DNA of 64,000 bases from Chamaelirium japonicum (GCA_947650365.1 CANTAL010000028.1:620001-684000); one strand, 5' to 3'; counted from the first letter of the stretch, positions 1-13,351 are shown. Notes: a model not told the origin generated them from the sequence alone. Translations and numbers: made by a program.

Positions 1-448
1 ATTCATACAATCCATTCTAATTCTTTCACACGATCCATTCTAATTCATTCGTACGATCCATTCTAATTCATTCGTACAATCCATTCTATTTCATTCGTAC
101 GATCCATTCTTACTCATTCTTATGATCCATTCTAATTCATTCATATGATCCATTCTAATTCATTCGTACGATCCATTCTAATTCATTCGTACGATCCATT
201 CTAATTCATTCGTACGATCCATTCTAATTCATTCGCACGAATGTATCTATTCTAGTTCATTCGTACGATCCATTCTAATTCATTCGTACGATCCATTCTA
301 ATTCATTCGCACGATCCATTCTAATTCATTCATACGATCCATTCTAATTCATTCATACGATCCATTCTAATTCATTCATACGATCCATTCTAATTCATTC
401 GTACGATCCATTCTAATTCATTCGTACAATCTATTCTAATTCATTCGT
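1..448 (+). repeat. Forward block 1
   Basis: Starts inside a monomer at the window edge. It holds a TTCTTTCACACG variant near 21, CTATTTC and CTTACTC variants near 86-115 and one 28-bp unit near 232 with CTAGTTC. It ends at a J1 switch (442-455). Confidence 0.93.
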
Positions 449-496
449 ACGAATGGATACATTCGTGTGAATGAATTAGAATCGATCGTACGAATG
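449..496 (-). repeat. Short reverse block after J1
   Basis: About two reverse monomers beginning GAATGGATACATTCGTGTG, the usual right flank of J1, then cut off at AATGCCATTC. Elsewhere this flank runs for hundreds of bases, so this copy is truncated. Confidence 0.9.
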
Positions 497-949
497 CCAT
501 TCTAATTCATTCGTACGATCCATTCTAATTCATTCGTACAATCCATTCTAATTCATTCGCACGAATGTATCCATTCTAGTTCATTCGTACGATCCTTTCT
601 AATTCATTCGTACGATCCATTCTAATTCATTCGCACGATCCATTCTAATTCATTTGTACGATCCATTCTAATTCATTCATACGATCCATTCTAATTCATT
701 CGTACGATCCATTCTAATTCATTCGTCAGATCCATTCTAATTCATTCGTACGATCCATTCTAATTCATTCGTACGATCCATTCTAATTCATTCGCACGAA
801 TGTATCCATTCTAATTCATTCGTACGATCCATTCTAATTCATTCGTACGATCCATTCTAATTCATTCGCACGATCCATTCTAATTCATTCGTACGATCAA
901 TTCTAATTCATTCGCACGAATGTATCCATTCTAATTCATTCGTACGATC
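497..949 (+). repeat. Forward block 3
   Basis: Near-consensus monomers with 28-bp units near 558, 797 and 917 and an unusual GTCAGATCC monomer near 726. It ends at J4 (946-956, GATCTTGAATT). Confidence 0.93.
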
Positions 950-950
950 T

Positions 951-1117
951 TGAATTAGAATGGATCGTACGAATGAATTAGAATGGATACCTTTGTGCAT
1001 ATGAATTTGAATGGATCGTACGAATGAATTAGAATGGATCATATTAATGAATTATAATGGATCGTACGAATGAATTAGAATGGATACATTCGTGCGAATG
1101 AATTAGAATGGATCGTG
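951..1117 (-). repeat. Left arm of K2 palindrome 1
   Basis: Carries the marker words ACCTTTGTGCATATG (989) and CATATTAATG, which recur as a set elsewhere in the window. Ends at GTGCAC (1115-1120). Confidence 0.93.
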
Positions 1118-1223
1118 CACGAATGTATCCATTCTAATTCATTCGTACGATCCATTCTAATTCATTAATATGATCCATTCTAATTCATTCGTACGATCCA
1201 TTCTAATTCATATGCACAAAGGT
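989..1223. repeat. Large imperfect palindrome centred on GTGCAC
   Basis: From ACCTTTGTGC at 989 to its complement GCACAAAGGT at 1214-1223, the two sides are inverted copies about the centre at 1117/1118. The left side has one extra monomer. The cassette is the mirror image of the one at 33961-34195, where the extra monomer is on the right. Confidence 0.88.
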
Positions 1224-1282
1224 ATCCATTCTAATCCATTCGTAGGATCCATTCTAATCCATTCGTACGATCCAGTCTAATT
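1118..1282 (+). repeat. Right arm of K2 palindrome 1
   Basis: Mirror of the preceding block: ATTAATATG, then ATGCACAAAGGT (to 1223). The left arm is one monomer (23 bp) longer than the right. It ends in a diverged switch, CTAATTGATCGTTCG. Confidence 0.92.
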
Positions 1283-2149
1283 GATCGTTCGAATTAATTA
1301 GAATGGATACATTCGTGCGAATGAATTAGAATGGATTGTATGAATGAATTAGAATAGATCGTGCTAATGAATTAGAATTGATCGAACGAATGAATTAGCA
1401 TGGATCGTGCTAATGAATTAGAATGGAACGTACGAATGAATTAGAATGGATCGTGTGAAAGAATTAGAATGGATTGTATGAATGAATTAGCATGAATTAG
1501 AATGGATCGTACGAATAAATTAGAATGGATCGTATGAAAGAATTAGAATGGATCGTATGAATGAATTAGAATGGATACATTCGTGTGAATGAATTAGAAT
1601 GGATTGTATGAATGAATTAGAATAGATTTTGTGAATGAATTAGAACTGATCGTACGAATGAATTAGAATGGATACATTCGTGCGAATGAATTAGAATGGA
1701 TTGTATGAATGAATTAGAATGGATCCTATGAATGAATTAGAATGGATCGTACGAATGAATTAGAATGGATACATTCGTGCGAATGAATTAGAATTGATCG
1801 TACGAATGAATTAGAATGGATCGTGCGAATGAATTAGAATGGATCGTACGAATGAATTAGAATGGATACATTCGTGCGAATGAATTAGAATGGATACATT
1901 CGTGCGAAAGAATTAGAATAGATCGAATGGATACATTCGTGCGAATGAATTAGAATGGATCGTACAAATGAATTAGAATGGATCGTACGAATGGATTAGA
2001 ATGGATTGTACGAATGAATTAGAATGGATCCTACTAATGAATTAGAATGGATCGTGTGAAAGAATTATAATGGATTGTATAAATGAATTAGAATGGATCG
2101 TATGAATGAATTAGAATGGTTCGTGCGAATGAATTCGAATGGATCGTAC
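1283..2149 (-). repeat. Reverse block 6
   Basis: Contains the TTAGCATGG / GGAACGTACG / CGTGTGAAAG series near 1395-1460, many 28-bp units (GGATACATTCGTGCG) and GAACTGATCG near 1650. It ends at K1 (GAATTC at 2131 and 2150). Confidence 0.93.
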
Positions 2150-2155
2150 GAATTC
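2131..2155. repeat. K1 junction, orientation p
   Basis: Two GAATTC sites flank GAATGGATCGTAC. Reverse monomers lie to the left and forward monomers to the right. Same orientation at 23935, 27938, 35899, 41430, 45792 and 55843; opposite orientation at 15212, 16226, 37761 and 53136. Confidence 0.92.
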
Positions 2156-2857
2156 ATTCTAATTCATTCATAAAATCCATTCTAATTCTTTCACACGATC
2201 CATTCTAATTCATTCGTACGTTCCATTCTAATTCATTAGCACGATCCATGCTAATTCATTCGTTCAATCAATTCTAATTCATTAGCACGATCCATTCTAA
2301 TTCATTCATACGATCCATTCTAATTCATTCGCACGATCCATTCTAATTCATTCATACAATCCATTCTAATTCTCTCACACGATCCATTCTAATTCATTCA
2401 TAGGATCCATTCTAATTCATTCGTACAATTTATTCTATTTCATTCGTACGATCCACTCTTACTCATTCGTATGATCCATTCTAATTCATTCGGACAAATG
2501 TATCCATTCTAATTTATTCGTACGATCCATTCTAATTCATTCCTACGATCCATTCTAATTCATTCGTAAGATCCATTCTAATTCATTCGTACGATCCATT
2601 CAAATTCATTCGTACGATCCATTCTAATTCATTCGTACGATCCATTCTAATTCATTCGTACGATCCATTCTAATTCATTCATACGATCTATTCTAATTCA
2701 TTCATACAATCCATTCTAATTCTTTCACACGATCCATTCTAATTCATTCGTACGATCCATTCTAATTCATTCGCACAATCCATTCTATTTCATTCGTACG
2801 ATCCATTCTTACTCATTCGTATGATCCATTCTAATTCATTCGCACGAATGTATCCAT
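2150..2857 (+). repeat. Forward block 7
   Basis: Opens with the K1 right flank: TTCTTTCACACG, ACGTTCC, ATTAGCACGATCCATGC, CGTTCAATCAATTC. A CTATTTC / CTTACTC pair follows twice. Ends at J3 (2854). Confidence 0.93.
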
Positions 2858-3344
2858 AATGGATCATACGAATGAGTAAGAATGGATCGTACGAATGAAA
2901 TAGAATGGATTGTGCGAATGAATTAGAATGGACCGTACGAATGAATTAGAATGGATACATTCGTGCGAATGAATTAGAATGGACCGTACGAATGAATTAG
3001 AATGGATACATTCGTGCGAATGACTTAGAATGGATCGGACGAATGAATTAGAATGGATCGTACGAATGAATTAGAATGGATCGTACGAATAAATTAGAAT
3101 GGATACATTCGTCCGAATGAATTAGAATGGATCATACGAATGAGTAAGAATGGATCGTACGAATGAAAAAGAATAGATTGTACGAATGAATTAGAATGGA
3201 TCCTATGAATGAATTAGAATGGATCGTGTGAAAGAATTAGAATGGATTGTATGAATGAATTAGAATGGATCGTGCGAATGAATTAGAATGGATCGTACGA
3301 ATGAATTAGAATGGATCGTGCTAATGAATTAGAATGGATCGTAT
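2858..3344 (-). repeat. Reverse block 8
   Basis: Starts with the J3 right flank GGATCATACGAATGAGTAAG and a GAAATAG monomer. It contains two GGACCGTACG monomers. Ends at a K1-like junction keeping only one GAATTC (3345-3350). Confidence 0.92.
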
Positions 3345-3422
3345 GAATTCATTCTAATTCATTCATACAATCCATTTTAATTCTTTCACACGATCCATTC
3401 TAATTCATTCGTACGTTCCATT
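3345..3422 (+). repeat. Short forward block 9
   Basis: About 3.4 monomers of the K1 right flank (TTCTTTCACACG, ACGTTCC), cut inside CATT and joined to a reverse monomer. This looks like a deletion joint. Confidence 0.9.
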
Positions 3423-3840
3423 AATGAATTAGAATGGATCGTACGAATGAATTAGAATAGCTCATACGAATGAATTAGAATGAATCGTATGAATGAATTA
3501 GAATGGTTACATTCGTGCGAATGAATTAGAATAGATCGTACGAATGAATTAGAATGGATCGTACGAATAAATTAGAATGGATCGTGGGAATGAATTAGAA
3601 TGGATCATACGAATGAATTAGAATGGATCCACCGAATGAGTTAGAATGGATCATACGAATGAATTAGAATGGATTGTACGAATGAATTAGAATGGATTGT
3701 GCGAATGAATTAGAATGGATCGTTTGAATGAATAAGAATGGATCGTACGAATGAATTAGAATGGATCGTGCGAATGAATTAGCATGAATCGTACGAATGT
3801 ATTAGAATGGATTGTACGAATGAATTAGAATGAATCGTAC
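3423..3840 (-). repeat. Reverse block 10, inverted copy of 11.6-12.0 kb
   Basis: Rare variants read as the complement of the forward block at 11619: CACCGAATGAG here (near 3630) matches CTCATTCGGTG near 11816; AGCTCATACG near 3468 matches CGTATGAGCT near 11990; TTAGCATGAATCG near 3780 matches CGATTCATGCTAA near 11664. It ends at K3 in orientation q (3828-3841). Confidence 0.9.
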
Positions 3841-5326
3841 GATCTATTCTAATTCATTCGTACGATCCATTCTAATTCATTCGCATGAATGTATCCATTC
3901 TAGTTCATTCGTACGATCCATTCTAATTCATTCGTACGATCCATTCTAATTCATTCGTACGATCCATTCTAATTCATTCGTATGATCCATTCTAATTAAT
4001 TCGTATGATTCATTCTAATTCATTCGTACGATCCATTCTAATTCATTCATACAATCCATTCTAATTCATTCGCACGAATTTGTCCATTCTAATTCATTCG
4101 TATGATCCATTCTTCTTCATTCACACGATCCAGTCTAATGGATTCGCACGATCCATTCTAATTCATTCGCACGAATGTATCCATTCTAATTCATTCATAC
4201 GATCCATTCTAATTCATTCGTACGATCCATTCTAATTCATTTGCACAAATGTATCCATTCTAATTCATTCGTACGATCCATTCTAATTCATTCGTACGAT
4301 CCATTCTAATTCATTCATATGATCCATTCTAATTCATTGTACGATCCATTCTAATTCACTCATACGATCCATTCTAATACATTCATACGAACCATTCTAA
4401 TTCATTTGCACGAATATATCCATTCTAATTCATTCGTATGATCCATTCTAATTCCTTCGTACGATCCATTCTAATTCATTCGTACGATCCATTCTAATTC
4501 ATTCGTATGATCCATTCTAATTCATTTGTACGATCCATTCTAATTCATTCGCACGATCCATTCTAATTCATTCGTACGATCCATTCTAATTCTTTCACAC
4601 AATCCATTCTAATTCATTCGTACGATCCATTCAAATTCATTCGCACGATCCATTCTAATTCATTCGTACGATCCATTCTAATTCATTCATACGATCCATT
4701 CTAATTCATTCGTACGATCCATTCTAATTCATTCGCACAAATGTATCCATTCTAATTCATTCGTACAATCCATTCTAATTCATTCGAACGATCCATTCTA
4801 ATTCATTCGTACGATCCATTCTAATTCATTCGCACGATCTGTTCTTATTCATTCGCACAATCCATTCTAATTCATTCGCACGAATTTATCCATTCTAATT
4901 TATTCGTACGATCCATTCTAATTCATTCGTACGATCCATTCTAATTCATTCGTTTGATCCATTCTAATTAATTCGTATGATCCATTCTAATTCATTCGTA
5001 CGATCCATTCTAATTCATTCATACAATCCATTCTAATTCATTCGTACGATCCATTCTAATTCACTCATACGATCCATTCTAATACATTCATACGATCCAT
5101 TCTAATTCATTTGCACGAATATATCCATTCTAATTCATTCGTACGATCCATTCTAATTCCTTCGTACGATCAATTCTAATTCATTCGTACGATCTATTCT
5201 AATTCATTCGTACGATCCATTCTAATTCATTCGTACGATCCATTCTAATTCCTTCGTACGATCCATTCTAATTCATTCGTACGATCCATTCTAATTCATT
5301 CATACAATCTATTCTAATTCATTCGT
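3841..5326 (+). repeat. Forward block 11
   Basis: Begins with K3 flank monomers. Contains two copies of the cassette CACTCATACG / AATACATTC / TTTGCACGAATATATCC (4350-4420, 5060-5130) and a CGATCTGTTCTTATTC variant at 4834. Ends at J1 (5320-5333). Confidence 0.93.
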
Positions 5327-5530
5327 ACGAATGGATACATTCGTGTGAATGAATTAGAATGGATCGTACGAATGAGTAAGAATGGATCGTACGAATGAAA
5401 TAGAATGGATTGCACGAATGAATTAGAATGGATCGTACGAATGAATTAGAATGGATCGTGTGACAGAATTAGAATGGATCGTACGAATGAATTAGAATGG
5501 ATCGTGCGAATGAATTAGAATAGATCGTGC
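4570..5530. repeat. Local duplication, copy 1 (offset 3,052)
   Basis: GATCTGTTC at 4836 and J1 at 5320 recur at 7888 and 8372, both exactly 3,052 bp downstream. Flanks match from about 4570 to 5530, including the polarity switch. Confidence 0.85.
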
Positions 5531-5557
5531 GAATGAATTAGAATGAATTAGAATGGA
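5327..5557 (-). repeat. Reverse block 12
   Basis: J1 right flank: GATACATTCGTGTG, GAGTAAG, GAAATAG, GATTGCACG, then CGTGTGACAG. Ends in GGATCTATTC, where half-monomers of both polarities abut. Confidence 0.92.
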
Positions 5558-8378
5558 TCTATTCTAATTCATTCGTACGATCTATTCTAATTCATTCGCA
5601 CGATCTGTTCTTATTCATTCGCACAATCCATTCTAATTCATTCGTACGATCCATTCTAATTCATTCGTACCATCCATTCTAATTCATTCGTATGATCCAT
5701 TCTAATTAATTCGTATGATCCATTCTAATTCACTCATACGATCCATTCTAATACATTCATGTATCCATTCTAATCCATTCGTCCGATCCATTCTAATTCA
5801 TTCGTACGATCCACTCTAATTCATTCGCACAAATGTATCCATTCTAATTCATTCGTACGATCCATTCTAATTCATTCGCACGATCTATTCTAATTCATTC
5901 GTACGATCCATTCTAATTCATTCGTACGATCCATTCTAATTCATTCGTATGATCCATTCTAATTAATTCGTACGATCCATTCTAATTCATTCGCACTATC
6001 CATTCTAATTCATTCGCACTATCCATTCTAATTCATTCGCACTATCCATTCTAATTCATTTGTACAATCCATTCTATTTCATTCATACGATCCATTCTTA
6101 CTCATTGGTACGATCCATTCTAATTCATTCGCACGAATGTATCCATTCTATTTCATTCATACGATCCATTCTTACTCATTGGTACGATCCATTCTAATTC
6201 ATTCGCACGAACGTATCCATTCTAATTCATTCGTATGAATCCATTCTAATTCATTCGTACAATCCATTCTATTTCATTCGTATGATCCATTCTTACTCAC
6301 TCGTATGATCCATTCTAATTCATTCGCACGAATGTATCCATTCTAAATCATTCGTACGATCCAGTCTAATTCATTCATACGATCCATTCTAAATCATTCG
6401 TACAATCCATTCTATTTCATTCGTACGATCAATTCTAATTCATTAGCACGATCCATTCTAATTCATTCGTACGATCCATTCAAATTCATTCGCACGAACC
6501 ATTCTAATTCGTTCGTACAATCCATTCTATTTCATTCGTACGATCCATTCTAATTCATTCGTACGATCCATTCTAGTTCATTCATATGATCCATTCTAAT
6601 TTATTTGTACGATCCATTCTAGTTCATTCATATGATCCATTCTAGTTCATTCATATGATCCATTCTAATTCATTCGCACGATCCATTCTAATTCATTCGT
6701 ACGATCCATTCTAGTTCATTCATAAGATCCATTCTAGTTCATTCATATGATCCATTCTAATTCATTCGCACGATCCATTCTAATTCATTCGTATGATCCA
6801 TTCTAGTTCATTCATATGATCCATTCTAATTTATTTGTACGATCCATTCTGATTCATTCGCACAAATGTATCCATTCTAATTCATTCGTACGATCCATTC
6901 AAATTCATTCGCACGAACCATTCTAATTCGTTCGTACAATCCATTCTATTTCATTCGTACGATCCATTCTTACTCATTCGTATGATCCATTCTAATTCAT
7001 TCACACGAATGTATCCATTCTAGTCCATTCGTACGATCCATTCTAATCCATTCGTACGATCCATTCTAATTCATTCGCATGAATGTAACCATTCTAATTC
7101 ATTCATTTGATCCATTCTAATTCATTCGTACGATCCATTGTAATTCATTCGTCCGATCCATTCTAATTCATTCGCACGAATGTATCCATTCTAAACCATT
7201 CATACGATCCATTCTAATTTATTCGTACGATCCATTCTAATTCATTCGTAAGATCCATTCTAATTCATTCGTACGATCCATTCTAATTCATTCGTACGAT
7301 CCATTCTAATTCATTCGTAAGATACATTTTAATTCATTCGTACGATCCATTCTAATTCATTCGTACGATCCATTGTAATTCAGTCGCACGAATGTATCCA
7401 TTCTTGTTCATTCGTACGATCCATTCTAATTCATTCGTACGATCCATTCTAATTCATTCGCACGATCCATTCTAATTCATTCGTACGATCCATTCTAATT
7501 CATTCATACGATCCATTCTAATTCTTTCGTACGATCCATTCTAATTCATTCGCACAAATGTATCCATTCTAATTCATTCGTGTGATACATTCTAATTCAT
7601 TCGCACGATCCATTCTAATTCATTCGTACGATCCATTCTAATTCTTTCACACGATCCATTCTAATTCATTCGTACGATCCATTCTAATTCATTCGCATGA
7701 TCCATTCTAATTCATTCGTACGATCCATTCTAATTCATTCATACGATCCATTCTAATTCATTCGTACGATCCATTCTAATTCATTCGCACAAATGTATCC
7801 ATTCTAATTCATTCGTACGATCCATTCTAATTCATTCGCACGATCCATTCTAATTCATTCGTACGATCCATTCTAATTCATTCGCACGATCTGTACTTAT
7901 TCATTCGCACAATCCATTCTAATTCATTCGCACGAATTTATCCATTCTAATTCATTCGTACGATCCATTCTAATTCATTCGTACGATCCATTCTAATTGA
8001 TTCGTATGATCCATTCTAATTAATTCGTATGATCCATTCTAATTCATTCGTACGATCCATTCTAATTCATTCATACAATCCATTCTAATTCATTCGTACG
8101 ATCCATTCTAATTCACTCAAACGATCCATTATAATACATTCATACGATCCATTCTAATTCATTTGCATGAATATATCCATTCTAATTCATTCGTACGATC
8201 CATTCTAATTCCTTCGTACGATCCATTCTAATTCATTCGTACGATCTATTCTAATTCTTTCGTACGATCCATTCTAATTCATTCGTACAATCCATTCAAA
8301 TTCCTTCGTACGATCCATTCTAATTTATTCGTACGATCCATTCTAATTCATTCGTACAATCTATTCTAATTCATTCGT
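5558..8378 (+). repeat. Forward block 13, longest single-polarity run
   Basis: About 2.8 kb without a switch. Notable parts: three consecutive CGCACTATCC monomers (5990-6055); CTTACTCATTGGTACG twice near 6100-6190; a run of CTAGTTCATTCATATG monomers (6560-6830); TAAACCATTC near 7192. 6.2-7.4 kb resembles 31.16-31.9 kb. Ends at J1 (8372-8385). Confidence 0.94.
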
Positions 8379-8582
8379 ACGAATGGATACATTCGTGTGA
8401 ATGAATTAGAATGGATCGTACGAATGAGTAAGAATGGATCGTACGAATGAAATAGAATGGATTGCACGAATGAATTAGAATGGATCGTACGAATGAATTA
8501 GAATGGATCGTGTGAAAGAATTAGAATGGATCGTACGAATGAATTAGAATGGATCGTGCGAATGAATTAGAATAGATCGTAC
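7622..8582. repeat. Local duplication, copy 2 (offset 3,052)
   Basis: Partner of 4570-5530. Differences are single substitutions (CTGTACTTATTC for CTGTTCTTATTC; GTGTGAAAG for GTGTGACAG), with no net length change between the markers checked. Confidence 0.85.
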
Positions 8583-9587
8583 GAATGAATTTGAATGGAT
8601 CGTACGAAGGAATTAGAATGGATCGTACGAATGAATTAGAATGGATATATTCGTGCAAATGAATTAGAATGGATCATACGAATGAGTAAGAATGGATCGT
8701 ACGAATGAAATAGAATAGATTGTACGAATGAATTAGAATGGATCCTACGAATGAATTAGATTAGATCGTGTGAAAGAATTAGAATGGATTGTATGAATGA
8801 ATTAGAATGGATCGTACGAATGAATTAGAATGGATCATACGAAGGAATTAGAATGGATCGTGCGAATGATATAGAATGGATCGTACGAATGAATTATAAT
8901 AGATCGTACGAATGAATTAGAATGGATCGTACGAAGGAATTAGAATGGATCGTACGAATGAATTAGAATGGATATATTCGTGCAAATGAGTTAGAATGGA
9001 TCGTATGAATGTATTAGAATGGATCGTACGAATGAATTAGAATGGATCGTGTGAAAGAATTAGAATGGATCGTACGAATGAATTAGAATGGATCGTGCGA
9101 ATGAATTAGAATGGATCGTACGAATGAATTAGAATGGATACATTTGTGTGAATGAATTAGAATGGATCGTAAGAATAAATTAGAATGGATCGTATGAATG
9201 AATTAGAATGGATACATTCGTGCGACTGAATTAGAATGGTTCGGACGAATGAATTAGAATGGATCGTACGAATGAATTAGAATGGATCAAATGAATGAAT
9301 TAGAATGGTTACATTCATGCGAATGAATTAGAATGGATCGTACAAATGGATCAGAATGGATCGTATGAATGGATTAGAATGGATACATTCGAGCGAATGA
9401 ATTAGAATGGATCGTACGAATGAATTAGAATGGATCGTACGAATGGATTAGAATGGATCCTACGAATGGATTAGAATGGATAACTTTGTGCATATAAATT
9501 AGAATGGATCGTACGAATGAATTTGAATGGATCATATTAATGAATTAGAATGGATCGTACGAATGAATTATAATGGATACATTCGTG
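8379..9587 (-). repeat. Reverse block 14
   Basis: J1 right flank, then CGAAGGAATT monomers and a GATATATTCGTGCAAATG unit. The marker series GGATCAAATG, GGTTACATTCATGCG (9307), ACATTCGAGCG and AACTTTGTGCATATA leads into K2 (9585-9590). Confidence 0.93.
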
Positions 9588-10907
9588 CACGATCCATTCT
9601 AATTCATTCCCACGAATGTATCCATTCTAATTCATTCATACGATCCATTCTAATTCATTCGTACGATCAATTCTAAATCATTCGTAAGATCCATTCTAAT
9701 TCATTCGTACGATCCATTCTAATTAATTCATACAATCCATTCTAATTCTTTCACACGATCCATTCTAATTCATTCGCACGATCCATTCTAATTCATTCGT
9801 ACGATCCATTCTAATTCATTCGTACGATCCATTCTAATTCATTCGTCCGATCCATTCTAATTCATTTGCACGAATGTATCCATTCTAATTCATTCGTACG
9901 ATCCATTCTAATTCATTCGTACGATCCATTCTAATTCATTCGTAAGATCCATTCTAATTCATTCGTACGATCCATTCTAATTCATTCATACAATCCAATC
10001 TAATTCTTTCACACGATCCATTCTAATTCATTCGCATGATGCATTCTAATTCATTCGTACGATCCATTCTAATTCATTCGTACGATCCATTCTAATTCAT
10101 TCGCACGAATGTATCCATTCTAATTCATTCGTACGATCCATTATAATTCATTCGTACGATCCATTCTAATTCATTCGCACAAATGTATCCATTCTAATTC
10201 ATTCGTACGATCCATTCTAATTCATTCGTACGATTAGTTCTAATTCATTCACAAAATCAATTCTAATTCATTCATACGATCCATTATAATTCATTCACAC
10301 GAATGTATCCATTCTAATTCATTCATACGATCCATTCTAATTCATTCGTAACGATCCATTCTAATTCACTCATACGATCCATTCTAATACATTCATACGA
10401 TCCATTCTAATTCATTTGCACGAATATATCCATTCTAATTCATTCGTACGATCCATTCTAATTCCTTCGTATGATCCATTCTAATTCATTCGTACGATCC
10501 ATTCTAATTCATTCGCACGATCCATTCTAATTCATTCGTACGATCCATTCTAGTTCATTCATATGATCCATTCTAATTTATTTGTACGATCCATTCTGAT
10601 TCATTCGCACAAATGTATCCATTCTAATTCATTCGTACGATCCATTCTAATTCATTCGCACGATCCATTCTAATTCATTCGTACGATCCATTCTAATTCA
10701 TTCGCACGATCTGTTCTTATTCATTCGCACAATCCATTCTAATTCATTCGCTCGAATGTATCCATTCTAATTCATTCGTACGATCCATTCTAATTCGTTC
10801 GTACGATCCATTCTAATTCATTCGTATGATCCATTCTAATTCATTCCTATGATCTATTCTAATTCATTCGCTCGAATATATCCATCCATTCTAAGTCATT
10901 CGTACGA
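9588..10907 (+). repeat. Forward block 15
   Basis: Starts at K2. The complement of the GTGCATATG marker is missing here, so this palindrome copy is truncated. Contains the CACTCATACG cassette near 10366 and CGATCTGTTC near 10708. Ends at a J2 palindrome. Confidence 0.92.
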
Positions 10908-10919
10908 TCGTACGAATGA
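10896..10919. repeat. J2 palindrome, 24 bp perfect
   Basis: Perfect self-complement centred on 10907/10908 with core CGTACGATCGTACG. An extra G follows the next CGTACG on the right, the asymmetric mark of orientation p. Confidence 0.93.
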
Positions 10920-11617
10920 ATTAGAATGGATCGTACGGAATGAATTAGAATGGATTGTATGAATGAATTAGAATGGATACATTCGTGCGAATGAATTAGA
11001 ATGGATCATATGAATGAGTAAGAATGGATCGTACGAATGAAATAGAATGGATTGTACGAATGAATTAGAATGGATCGTAAAAATGAATTAGAATGGATCG
11101 TACGAATGAATTAGAATGGATCATACGAATGAGTAAGAATGGATCGTACAAATGAAATAGAATGGATTGTACGAATGAATTAGAATGGATCGTACGAATG
11201 AATTAGAATGGATCGTGTGAAAGAATTAGAATGCATTGTATGAATGAATTAGAATGGATCGTATGAATAAATTAGAATGGATCGTGCGAATGAATTCGAA
11301 TGGATCGCATGATCCATTCGAATAGAATCGATCGTATGAATGAATTAAAATGGATCGTGCGAATGAATTAGAATGGATTGTAGGAATGAATTAGAATGGA
11401 TCGTATGAATGAATTAGAATGGATCGTATGAATGAATTAGAATGGATGGTACGAATGAATTAGAATGGATCATACGAATGAATTAGAATGGATCATACGA
11501 ATGAGTAAGAATGGATCGTACGAATGAAATAGAATAGATTGTACGAATGAATTAGAATGGATACATTCATGCGAATGAATTAGAATGGATCGGACGATTG
11601 AATTAGAATGGATCGTA
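10908..11617 (-). repeat. Reverse block 16
   Basis: J2 right flank (GATTGTATG, GATACATTCGTGCG, GAGTAAG, GAAATAG). Contains micro-inversion 11294-11323. Ends CGGACGATTG then K3 (11614-11627). Confidence 0.92.
11294..11323. repeat. Micro-inversion hairpin M
   Basis: Perfect 13-bp inverted arms (ATTCGAATGGATC and its complement) around GCAT: a forward half-monomer inside a reverse block. Same orientation at 13738 and 38578; opposite, with spacer ATGC, at 12753, 23113 and 40608. Confidence 0.92.
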
Positions 11618-13351
11618 CGATTCATTCTAATTCATTCGTACGATCCATTCTAATACATTCGTACGATTCATGCTAATTCATTCGCACGATCCATTCTAAT
11701 TCATTCGTACGATCCATTCTTATTCATTCATACGATCAATTCTAATTCATTTGCACAATCCATTCTAATTCATTCGTACAATCCATTCTAATTCATTCGT
11801 ATGATCCATTCTAACTCATTCGGTGGATCCATTCTAATTCATTCGTACGATCCATTCTAATTCATTCCCACGATCCATTCTAATTTATTCGTACGATCCA
11901 TTCTAATTCATTCGTACGATCTATTCTAATTCATTCGCACGAATGTAACCATTCTAATTCATTCATACAATTCATTCTAATTCATTCGTATGAGCTATAC
12001 TAATTCATTCATACGATCCATTCTAATTCATTTGTACGATCCATTGTAATTCATTCATACAATCCATTTAGATTCATTCGCACAAATGTATCCATTCAAA
12101 TTCATTCGTACGATCCAGTCTAATTTATTCGTACGATCCATTCTAATTCCTTCGTACGATCCATTCTAATTCATTCGTGCGATCTATTCTAATTCATTCG
12201 TACGATCCATTCTAATTCATTCGTACGATCCATTCTAATTCCTTCGTACGATCCATTCTAATTCATTCGTACGATCCATTCTAATTCATTCGTACAATCT
12301 ATTCTAATTCATTCATACAATCCATTCTAATTCATTCGCACGAATGTATCCATTCTAATCCATTCGTACGATCCATTCTAATTCATTCGTACGATCCATT
12401 TTAATTCATTCGTACGATCCATTCTAATTCATTCGTACGATCCATTCTAATTCATTCGCACGAATGTATCCATTCTAATTCATTCGTACAATCCATTCTA
12501 TTTCATTCGTACGATCCATTCTTACTCATTCGTATGATCCATTCTAATTCATTCGTATGATCCATTCTAATTCATTCGTACGATCCTTTTTAATTCATTC
12601 GTACGATCCATTCTAATTCATTCGCACGATCCATTCTAATTCATTCATACGATCCATTCTAATTCATTCATACGATCCATTTTAATTCATTCCTACAATC
12701 CATTCTAATTCATTCGCCCGATCCATTCTAATTCATTCATACGATCCATTCTATTCAAATGGATCATGCGATCCATTCGAATTCATTCGCACGATCCATT
12801 CTAATTCATTCATACGATCCATTCTAATTCATTCATACAATGCATTCTAATTCTTTCACACGATCCATTCTAATTCATTCGTACGATCGATTCTAATTCA
12901 TTCGTACAATCCATTCTATTTCATTTGTACGATCCATTCTTACTCATTCGTATGATCCATTCTAATTCATTCGTACGATCCATTCTAATTCATTTGTACG
13001 ATCCATTCTAATTCTTTCACACGATCCATTCTAATTCATTCGTAGGATCCATTCTAATTCATTCGTACAATCTATTCTATTTCATTCGTACGATCCATTC
13101 TTACTCATTCGTATGATCCATTCTAATTCATTCGGACGAATGTATCCATTCTAATTTATTCGTACGATCCATTCTAATTCATTTGTACGATCCATTCTAA
13201 TTCATTCGTACGATCCATTCTTACTCATTCGTATGATCCATTCTAATTCATTCATACGATCTATTCTAATTCATTCGTACGATCCATTCTAATTCATTCG
13301 CACAATCTATTCTAATTCATTCGTACGATCCATTCTAATTCATTCGTACGA
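11618..13351 (+). repeat. Forward block 17, direct copy of 22.2-23.5 kb
   Basis: Rare variants in order: AATACATTCGTACGATTCATGC, TAACTCATTCGGTGG, CGTATGAGCTATAC, CCATTTAGATTC, hairpin M at 12753. The same series starts at 22188 with 17 monomers fewer. Ends in the 60-bp J2 palindrome. Confidence 0.93.
12753..12782. repeat. Micro-inversion hairpin M, opposite orientation
   Basis: 13-bp arms around ATGC with one mismatch (ATTCAAATGGATC on the left). A reverse half-monomer sits in a forward block, mirroring 13738-13767 across the J2 centre at 13351. Confidence 0.9.

Noticed and set aside
989..1223. Terminal inverted repeats of a MITE or other DNA transposon
   Set aside because: Arms consist of ordinary monomers, no target-site duplication is visible, and nothing non-satellite lies between the arms.
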